From Fragilaria crotonensis (taxonomy: Eukaryota > Bacillariophyta > Fragilariophyceae > Fragilariales > Fragilariaceae), in contig JAKSYS010000522.1 in the NCBI GenBank assembly GCA_022925895.1, positions 1 to 44,228 of the forward strand: 44,228 nucleotides of DNA, written 5' to 3'. Below are positions 1 through 9,600 of the stretch, piece by piece; positions within the stretch are counted from its first letter, which is position 1; the number at the start of each line of letters is the position of its first letter. The position numbers were made by a program, and so were the translations under genes. Below the pieces are notes generated by a model. It was given only the letters and a program-made list of their open reading frames with translations. It was not told the origin of the DNA and searched no databases.

Positions 1-1007
1 TTAGACACTCGACCGCAGCGCGGTCGAGGGCAACAACTTGTTCCCTGATGGAAATCACTCACTTGTTTTGCAAATGAGCGATTTGAATACATCGGTGATG
101 CGATATCAGCCGATGTACTTTTTTTGCTAACCCACCCGCCGTCCCCAACAGCCTCAGGCCAGTGCTTTAGTGAACCATCCGGGAATCCGTTGGACTCCTC
201 GGATACTCTAAAATCGTCATAGTCACTACGTTTTTTGCCCACTATGCTACTGTCGCTACGTCATACTCGTAGAAGTACACATACGACAGTACCATGAATG
301 CTCCATACGTAGTTACTATGTGGTTACACTATTGCACAAGCCATACCGTTCGACAGTGCAGTACAGCTGAGGCGACTTCTGGGAATCCATAGGATTCCCA
401 AAAAAATGCGTTTCAAACATGCACGCACATGCTGACAGGTGCCCTCGTTTATAAGGAAGGAAGTTAAAACCGGCGCACTCCGAGTGTATTCTATTTATTC
501 GTGACGTAGTCCGAGAATTGTCGTAGTGCTCAGTGATACACACGAAAAGGAACGGTTTTCAAACATTTCCCACAATTGCCAACCCACTTATATATGGTCT
601 ACTCCATGATCTTGCTTGTCCTACGAGTACCGGTCCATGAAATTTGCATACGCATTGTACAGGTACATTCCGTGTATTCATAGATTCGTGATCCGCACGG
701 AAAAGAACAAATGTGGCAACATCCGACTTGAAGAACCAAGAACATAAGTCAAGTGAGTCCTACAGAACACATATTCATAGTACTATCAGTACAAGTACCC
801 CACTTATTGCTGAACTACCCTAATAAACTAAGGGGGAACATATGCTACTGGAGTACTTGTAGCTGGGAGTACTCGCAAGACTGCGATAGAGTGGACCTAT
901 ATATGGATTTAGGTCACCTATCCAGATGTGGCCTTTCCAAAGAATCTTGTTCTGATCACAACGCTCGCCGTGGTACAATTGTTGTTTGTGTTTGATCACC
1001 ATAACGC
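1..1007. other. Upstream intergenic DNA, no supported gene
   Basis: I see no reading frame with coding character here. Short frames on both strands overlap one another and carry no recognisable motif. The stretch contains scattered GTAC-type palindromic words, for example around 775-800 and 845-870, like the other intergenic regions of this window. A perfect hairpin lies at 8-28. The last few hundred bases probably hold the promoter of the ATPase gene that starts at 1008, but I could not identify a specific element. Confidence 0.5.
8..28. repeat. Perfect 9-bp inverted repeat with 3-nt loop
   Basis: Bases 8-16 (ctcgaccgc) are exactly complementary to 20-28 (gcggtcgag), with the loop agc between them. 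The hairpin is GC-rich in otherwise AT-rich DNA. It could be the terminator or 3' end of a gene that lies mostly outside the window, or chance. Nothing upstream is visible to decide. Confidence 0.5.
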
Positions 1008-4000
1008 ATGCATACGATTACAGCCCGCCACACCCGCTCCTCAATCATGATTATTTCACCTCGCGTCCACTTGCAAAGGGTGGCGATCTTGCTCCTTGTG
1101 GGATTTGTCAGTTTTGGTTCCGCTTTGACGCAGATGCCATGGAAGCTCCTCGTGGACGGCGTTGACCATGCACTCATTTCGAAGTCGAAGCCTAAACTCT
1201 CTCGCCATCCATCTCGTTTTCATCGTGCCCTAGCGTTTGGTAAGTGAATTACACATTCTGCATGCCTCGCAGTTGCAGGTATCCTCGTTCCAGAAGCTGA
1301 CCATTTTTTGTTGCACTGATTCTCTCAGGAGACTATGCGGAGGTTCCTGGCGCGTGCCCCGCCACTACTACTTGTCCCCTCGTGTGCGTGGCGAACGTAA
1401 CCGACTGCCCAACATCGTGCGACGATGGTTTGTCGCTCTGTAACGATGGCGTGTGTTCCGAGAGCTGCGAGGATGACATTGAGACTCCGTGCGAATGTGA
1501 CGGTCTCCTGGTCGCTTGTGCCAAGGTCATTGATTCCTACGATGTGTGCTTGGAAACGTTCCAGGGGTTCTACGATGCCAACGCCGAGTGCCTTGAGGCA
1601 GCATCCGAAGAAATTCCATTGTTTACCTTTACCGAACCGGCCTTTGTCTTTTGTTACGTTTGGATCTCGGCCGTGACAGTGCTTGTCTTTCTGTGGTGCC
1701 TTTTCAACCAGAAGCTCTTCACTATTCCTAGCTCTACAGCATCGCTGTCTCCGGCGGCTGACAGCTCGACGGGGGCTGGACGCAAACGGGCTACAAGACA
1801 CATTGGATCGGTATTGTCGTTTATGCGCTCGTTATCCTAACGTTGGCGGGTATCCAGGTTTTGCTCCTCCTGCTGACCATCTTTTACTACATACAGCAAG
1901 AAGCGATTACCATGTGGGCGCCTGTTTTCTTGGACGAAGTTCAGGTTCTCATGGCCTTTGCGATTGTTTGGATGGTTGGCTTTCCATGGACCTTTGCTTT
2001 CAAGTACCCCGCCAGTGTGAAAGCATTTTCCTTCGGAGATGCAACCTCGAAGATGCTACGTATGTAGCCGTCGTTGCCCCAACCAAGATTGTTGATATCA
2101 TGTCGATTCCTGGAATGGGTGAAAAGCTGGCTGATATTATCTGGGCTCCATTCAACTACTTCTTCATGTTTTACTTCTCTTACCCCCATGCTATCCCCGG
2201 AACTGTAACCAGTTTCTGCAAAGTTGAGAGCGATGGTACCACTCGAAGCTTTTATCACCGTATGAGGCGATATGTCTACAACGCCGAGGCTGTTGGTTTC
2301 ATCCCTGGCAGCATGAATGTTGGTACAACCATTGGTGACTTCTTAAGTCAAACGCAGGGTTTAACATCGGACGAAGTTGCCAGGCGAGGTGGTCTGGCAG
2401 GCCCAAACGTTATCAAAATACAAGAACCGACGATTCATGGCTCGATAATGAAGGAATTTAGCAAGGGATTCTACATCTACCAAACTTTCATGGTTTGGAG
2501 TTATGGCCCCTTTTGGTACTATTACATGATGATTGTGCACACCATCGTCCGAGTTACCAGCGGTATTGTAGTGGGTGTCTTTCAATTCATGAGCGACTCG
2601 GTGCTACACAAACTTTCTCTTGTGGAAGGGAACATTGAGTAAGTTCCTCTCATGTGCTATGCTCCCTTCACCCCAGCTCCTCTTTTAACAAGCGCGTCCC
2701 GCTCCCCGTTTTCAAAATGCGTAGGGTACTTCGCGACGGTGAATTTTTTGAGATTGCAGTAACGGACGTTGTACCTGGTGACGTTGTCGTCATCAAATCC
2801 GGCAACGCCCCATGCGACATGGTTGTGGTGAAGGCACACCACATACTGGTGGACGAGAGCGCTCTTACTGGAGAGTCCATCCCAATATTGAAGACGGCGT
2901 TGGATCCAACGATGAGTGGAGTCACGTACAATCCAACTCTACACAAATCGAACACCATATCAGCAGGGACCGTCGTGATTGAAGTCGGCGAGGGCCAACA
3001 TGACTTGGGCTTGGTGCTGAAGACCGGTTCGTTCACTACGAAGGGGGAGCTTCTCAGCGACGTTCTATCGTATGAGCGTCATAAGTTCAAGTTTGACGAC
3101 GAGGTGAAGATCGTTCTTTTCATTTTGCTGCTCGAAGCCATTGTTCTATTCGCGCTAGTGTTTTATTTCTTGCAGGACCAATGGGTGTTTGCCTGGTTCT
3201 ACGGTATGTAATGAGGCCACTGCAACAATGAATTTCAGTTTCACATGATCTCACACGTACCTATCGCGTCCTGCAGGACTTTACGTTGTCATTACCGTGC
3301 TTCCTCCGTTGCTTCCTTCTGTGTTTGTGGTGTCGGTCGGTATCTCCGCCAATCGTCTTCAGGCTAAACGTATTTCTTGTACTAATCCTGAAGGGATTCT
3401 CGTAGCTGGCAAGGTGAGTGATTTCAGGCAAGGGTCGGTGTCGACAATAGTCAATGAAGGACTTACCCATACCTGCGCTAGGTGGATGCGGCATTCTTTG
3501 ACAAAACGGGAACGTTGACAAAAAATGGAATGGACTTTCTTTCTCTTGACAGCGGGGTTGATAGTGCAGACAAGGCATCGGTGGAGAGTGCGGAAAGTTG
3601 GATCAAGCTCGGAATGGCATTGTGTCACACTCTTGCACTTACAAGCACGGGAGAATTGGTGGGTAACCAAGTTGACTCTGTTTCCTTCGAAACTTCGAAG
3701 GCGATAATGAAGCAGGAGAGTGGTGAATTGCCTAAAATTTCTTACCTTGGCGAATGGTTTACTGTCCTTAAGCGGTACGAGTTCGACACACACAGAGCAA
3801 CTCAGTCTGTGATTGTCCAAAACGAAGGTGGCAAGCTGCTCGCCTTTGTCAAAGGAAGTCCGGAGGCCATCCGTGCGCTTTCCAACCCATCCACATTGCC
3901 GGCTTCGTTCGACGCTACGCTCCGGACGTCATCGAGGTCTGGTATTATCAAATTGCGATTGCTTACAAGGAGTTCGACCTTGCCAGTGGGTCCCTTGCTG

Positions 4001-5596
4001 ATGTTCGCAGGGATGACGTTGAGAAGTCTTTGATGTATGCAGGATTCGTCAAGTTTCAAAACGCGATGAAGGAAGATACGCCAGCCGTGCTTCAGGAGCT
4101 GAAAGAAGGGAACGTGCTCTTGGCCATGATCACCGGAGATAGCGTTCTTACTGGCATCTGCATTGCCAAGGAGAGTGGGATGATCGGAGAAAATAGGAAA
4201 GTTGTCATTGGGAGCAAAGCGTCACACGATGAAATTGAGTGGACTGATGAGGAAAGCGGTGAGATCGTTAAGCAACCAATGTGTGATGCGCTAGACTCAC
4301 CGACGAGCGATGTGGACTTGGCCTTGTCAGGAGCGGCTTGGTCACTTCTCCGCAGCAATGACCCTAAATATGCATCTGCGATCGCCAAACACGTCCGCGT
4401 GTTCGGTAGGTGTAATCCGACAGACAAGGTATCGGTGGTGTCAACCTTTGTTGAAAATCGGTACATCACACTCATGTGTGGGGATGGGCAAAACGATTGC
4501 GGAGCTCTGAAGAGCGCTCACGTTGGCGTGGCACTGAGCACTTCGGAGGCCAGCATCGTTGCTCCGTTCACGTCTCTGGATAAAGTGATCTCCTCTGTGC
4601 CAGAAGTGCTTCGGGAAGGGCGCTGTGCGTTGGCATCTGCATTCGCTGCGTACAAATATTACATCAATTTTGGCCAAATTGAGTCCATCCTTCAGACCAT
4701 CAGTGCTTATCTTGCTATTTCACTCGCAGAATGGTGCTGGGTATTCTTTGATGGCATCTGGTCAATCACCCTGGCGTTCAGCCTACCTCTGTCGAAGGCA
4801 GCGAGTAGGCTCTCGCGGATTCGTCCAACTGCCTCGCTGCTTGGCAGTCACACGTTGTACAGTGCCTGCGGTCTTGTCGTCTGGAATTTTTTGTTTTTGG
4901 TAATCGCGCTGCTTGCTCTATTCAGTCAAGACTGGTTCCAGTGCAGGAAGTGGAACAGCGACGATGTCAGCAAGATCTTGAGTATCGGCGACAATTATGA
5001 AAGTTCGGTCGTTTTCATTGTTGGGGGCTATCAAATGACCGCGACAGCTATCGCGCTCAATTTTGGGTACACCTTTCGTCAGAGCTGGTGGAGGAACTAC
5101 GTATTTGTCTTCTTTGCGGTTCTTTGGACAGTTTTTGTGTTCGTCGTGACGATCGTTCCTTCTGGATTTTCTTGCCTGTGGCGCGTGAACTGCGACAATG
5201 AGGTAAGGACGGGATACCCGTGTGGAATGGTTGCTTGTTGCGTCCCACTTACCAACCACATTTTAGAACGCCGTGCGTGGAGTAACAGAAACGGAACCAG
5301 TTGCTATCAACAATCCTTGGAACACGACTGTGATGCCCGTAGCGTTTCGTTGGATATTGGTTGGTATTATGGCAGCCAACGTTCTGACTCTAGTTATCTG
5401 GTAAGTTGTCCAGTTGTGGTGAAGCCTTGTTTTGCGAAAAGGCTAGAAGCTCAATTTGTACCGACACAGGGAATACTTTTTCGTCAATGGCTTGTTGCAT
5501 CGAGGTCACTGCGGAACGATTGACAAAGGAGAGGCCAAGCTCGATTCGACAACTAAATCATCACACAAGAACGAGGTGGATTCAATTACGGATTGA
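1008..5596 (+). CDS. P5B-type cation/polyamine-transporting ATPase (ATP13A-like), seven exons, three single-base frame breaks
   Basis: This is a P-type ATPase of the P5B (ATP13A) class; known members sit in endolysosomal membranes and some move polyamines. Exons are 1008-1239, 1329-2638, 2725-3203, 3277-3413, 3482-5202, 5267-5400 and 5470-5596; all introns are GT-AG and 64-89 bp long. Visible motifs are LTGES (actuator), PPLLP in TM4, DKTGTLTK (phosphorylated Asp), KGSPE (nucleotide binding), TGD and GDGQNDC. PPLLP resembles the PPALP of P5B rather than the PPELP of P5A. The N-terminus has a signal-like hydrophobic stretch and then a domain with about 16 cysteines before the first TM. The frame breaks near 1771-1775, 2026-2029 and 3913, each equivalent to one missing base. 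Correcting three bases would give about 1380 residues, within the family range. Intact motifs suggest a functional gene. The start at 1008 is chosen because it precedes the signal sequence; the ATG at 1047 is an alternative. Confidence 0.85.
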
Positions 5597-5819
5597 ATTG
5601 ATTAGGTGACTTTGTAAAGCGGTTGTGGGTTGTGGAACACCGGACGAGATGCATCGAGGAATGATTTACTCTCATTCATGCAAGAAAAAGGAACGAAAAC
5701 TTTACCACCAGCCGCAAGTACCTCCTTCGTTCGAGAACCTCGTACAATACTGGATTTACTAGTTGGCTTGTTCTACATTACACTTGATGTTCTAGGATTG
5801 TTTATCCCCAAAACTTTGT

Positions 5820-6290
5820 TGGTGCCTTAGAGCAGGATTCGTGTAGCTCTTCGGCATCAGCTGCTGCTCAAGCCGTGCGTTCAGTACGATTGTAGGTAGT
5901 GTGCGACTACGTATTGCTGCGCGGCGATTTCGGCAAAGTTGCGAACTACGTATAGAGTGACGCTTCTCACCGACCGAGACAAGCCAAGCGCATGGCTGAC
6001 TGACCACCGCGACTGTGCTTTTTGGTATGTCCACAGAGAACTGTGCAAGACTGTGCAAGACTTCGCGATTGGATCCTTGAACCGCTCCGTAGAGAGTGCC
6101 CTTACCGTCCACGACCAAGAAATGAATGGCTTCGTCGTCCATAAGCAATTCGTAAAGGACCTTTGTGAAACAGTTGTTGTCACAAAGGTAGAGAGAGATG
6201 TTGATAGGCTTTGGGTTCAAAGTCAATAGCAACCTTGCGTTCCCTTCCTTCGTCAATGATGACAGCACCACAATAGACCACGATCCCAAA
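5820..6290 (-). pseudogene. Fragment of eRF1 (peptide chain release factor subunit 1), frame-shifted
   Basis: On the minus strand, successive pieces in all three frames match the end of the N domain and the start of the M domain of eukaryotic release factor 1. Near 6205-6290 one frame gives GIVVYCGA followed by an IDFEP-like stretch. At about 6060-6215 another frame gives KPINISLYLCDN, then VVDGKGTLYGAV, REVLH and SVDIPK. At 6000-6008 a third frame encodes the catalytic GGQ, followed by an EKRH and VAEIAAQQY-like continuation. Weak similarity to the GSAD/EL stretch continues to about 5826. At least three frame changes and an in-frame stop are needed. Only about 110-120 of some 430 residues are represented, and there is no start or intron. 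It is a dead partial copy, perhaps retrotransposed. The functional eRF1 gene must be elsewhere. Confidence 0.8.
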
Positions 6291-6645
6291 GTCATTTGTT
6301 GTTCAGCTCCAATCTCTGCTATTGAATTACACTTAGTTCAAATAATACTGGATTACAGAATATGCTACGCCCGTTGTAGAAAGGTCATAGAACACAGAAT
6401 AAAGGAGTTGACAACATGCCGGCTCCCATTCGCGAAACCAGGTATGACCATATGCATCATTGATAAATCAAAGCTACATTATAAGTTTTATGGATGATTA
6501 TTACAAGCGGTCTGCGATGTCTTCTCTTGGAAAGATATGTGTATTCATGCAATTGACATGGTTGCGTTCTACGCGAAACCAGCCAGGTGTGCCAAAGAAT
6601 TATAATCTGGCATTTGCAGTATGAGACTATGAATACCGCCCAAGT
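6291..6645. other. Intergenic DNA between eRF1 fragment and repeat-protein gene
   Basis: No coding frame with recognisable content was seen. The similarity to eRF1 ends near 6290. The right part is the 3' flank of the minus-strand repeat-protein gene and probably holds its poly(A) site. I could not pinpoint a signal. Confidence 0.4.
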
Positions 6646-9600
6646 TTATGGTGCAGTAGGTGCACCACTCACAGGGGCTGATGTGGGTCCGGTATCGGCA
6701 ACTCCGGCCGTAAAGTTCGTGGAACTCCTGGAAACGCAACTGAAGCCACCCAAAGAAACTCCCTCAAGAGAGGCGCGAAGAGAAGTGATGGCAGTTGTAT
6801 ACACAATGTTGAGATCGCGTTTCGATAGATCAATCTCGATGGCTTCGGTAGACAATGAAAATTGCTCTCCTGGACCCAAAACAATACCTTCAACTCGTTC
6901 GGTAAAGTTTAGAACGTCATTTGGAGAGGGGAAGGTGGTGATACTTGACAAAGCATCGATGGAGGTGTTGTAGCCCTCAGCAACATTCAGGATTGTGTAG
7001 TTGAACGAGACAGGAACATTGCACGTCAGGTATCCTTGCGAAGGATTGGCAAAGCCTATCAGTTCAAGAGCTCCGAAACGATCCTTCAAGAACGTAACTT
7101 CAGAGCATGCGGTGTGGATAACCATGGTCTGACGGAGATTTTCAAAGGAAGGTTCTCCATCGTAAAATGTCGCATTCACGTTGTCTGCAATGACAGTACC
7201 TGGCTGGAGGCTGCCGATGTTGAACTCATCACCAACGGTGATAGGACCGTCGAAGTAGGTAATACCTAATCCACTGTTATCAGTGATGATCAAGTACGCC
7301 TCTGCGCCGACCTCTTCCTCGTCCGGAGGGCCTTCGAAGAAGTCCTCACACCGGAAGGTGCGTGGGCCTTGAATGTTGTTGGAGCTCAAACAGTCGCCGC
7401 CGTTGAAGCGGAACGAAAGAAGGGTCACACGCTCGGTGCACTCAGCCGGAGCAACGTTGATGGAATCGCAGTCCTCGAATCGCTCACCGTTTGGATCAGT
7501 CGGATCAATTGGTGGTAAACATTCAACTGAGACGTGAGTGAAGCATTCGTCACTAAATTGAGTGACTGGCTGAGGTAAAGTTGGTTCTGCAGTTGGAAAC
7601 CCTGAAGCAACAACAGAAGGGCTCCCCGACGGAACATCACTTGGCTGGTCGGATGGAAAGCTCGATGGCAAGCTTGTAAGAATCGCTGAGAGAGGAGACG
7701 ATATAATACCCGATGGAACTTCAGATGGAGTGTCAGATGGCGTACTTGATGGCAATACGGATTGAATGTCCGTTGGAGAAGGTGTCGTTGCGGGTACCAC
7801 TGGGGTAAAAGGAGGAATCTCTGAGGGAACATCACTTGGTGCACCAGAAGGAATGTTCGATGGTGTATCCGATGGAACCTCCGACTGAACAAGTATTGCA
7901 ATTTGAGACGGAAGGCCTGATGAAATTCCTGACGGTATATCTGATGGAATCATTGAAGGCGCACTCGATGGCGTCGCCGACGGTTCGACACTGGGCGAAG
8001 GAGTTGCACCATTTCCACCGTTCGGAATCTCAACTTCTCCACCCACTGTAGGTCTAAGAGTTGGGAGCACCATCGGACTCTCTGATGGAACATCACTTGG
8101 CTGGTCCGATGGAATGTTCGATGGCAGCCTCGACGGAGTATCTGACTGAGAAAATGATGGAACATCAGATGGGGCGTCGGATGGTGTATTCGACGGTAGT
8201 TCAGACTGCATCTCTGTTGGGGAGGAGGTCGGGGCAGGTGTACTTGGCGTTGATGAAGGAATCTCTGACTGAGCATCACTTGGTGTATCTGAAGGAGCGT
8301 TCGATGGCGTATCCGATGGCGTATCTGATGGCGTATCTGATGGCGTATCTGATGGCTCTTCCGACTGGTCACGGGACGGAGGCCCTGATGGAATTTCTGA
8401 CGGAGTGTCTGACGGGATCATTGAAGGCATGCTCGATGGCGTCTCCGACGGTTCGACACTGGGCAAAGGAGTTGTGCCATTTCCACTGTTTGGAATCTCA
8501 ACTTCTCGATCCACTGTTGGTCTGAGAGTTGGGAGCACCGTCGGACTCTCTGATGGAATATCACTTGGCTGGTCGGATGGAATGTTTGATGGCAGAGCTG
8601 ATGGCATCACCGACTGGGACAACGATGGAATATCAGACGCGGCGTCGGATGGCGCATTCGATGGTAGTTCAGACGGGGCGTCGGATGGCGTATTCGATGG
8701 CAATTCAGACTTAATCTCTGTTGGGGAGGAGGTCGGGGCAGGTGTACTTGGCGTTGATGAAGGAATCTCTGACGGAGCATCACTTGGTGTATCTGAAGGA
8801 GTGTTCGATGGCGTATCCGATGGCGTATCTGATGGCTCTTCCGACTGGTCTCGGGACGGAGGCCCTGATGGAATTTCTGACGGAGTGTCCGACGGGATCA
8901 TTGAAGGCATGCTCGATGGCGTCTCCGACGGTTCGACACTGGGCAAAGGAGTTGTGCCATTTCCACTGTTTGGAATCTCAACTTCTCGATCCACTGTTGG
9001 TCTGAGAGTTGGGAGCACCATCGGACTCTCTGATGGAATATCACTTGGCTGGTCCGATGGGATGTTTGATGGCAGAGCTGATGGCATCACCGACTGGGAC
9101 AACGATGGAATGTCAGACGGGGCGTCGGATGGCGCATTCGATGGTAGTTCAGACGGGGCGTCGGATGGCATATTCGATGGTAATTCAGACTGAATCTCTG
9201 TTGGGGAGGAGGTCGGGGCAGGTGTACTTGGCATTGATGAAGGAATCTCTGATGGAACATCACTTGGTGTATCTGAAGGAGTGTTTGATGGCGTATCCGA
9301 TGGCGTATCTGATGGCTCTTCCGACTGGTCACGGGACGGAGGCCCTGATGGAATTTCTGACGGAGTGTCTGACGGGATCATTGAAGGCATGCTCGATGGT
9401 GTCTCCGACGGTTCGACACTGGGCAAAGAAGTTGTGCCATTTCCACTGTTTGGAATCTCAACTTCTCGATCCACTGTCGGTCTGAGAGTTGGGAGCACCA
9501 TCGGACTCTCTGATGGAATATCACTTGGCTGGTCGGATGGAATGTTTGATGGCAGAGCTGATGGCATCACCGACTGGGACAACGATGGAATATCAGACGG

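Noticed and set aside
2639-2676. A 38-bp intron in the ATPase gene ending at ccccag
   Set aside because: It keeps the frame, but an 86-bp intron ending at 2724 also does. The longer one joins VEGNIE directly to VLRDGEF, which matches the conserved family wording and typical intron length.
5630-5830. 66-codon plus-strand frame with a hydrophobic stretch after the ATPase stop
   Set aside because: No motif. It overlaps the eRF1 fragment and has no splice connection to the ATPase, whose natural C-terminus is reached at 5596.
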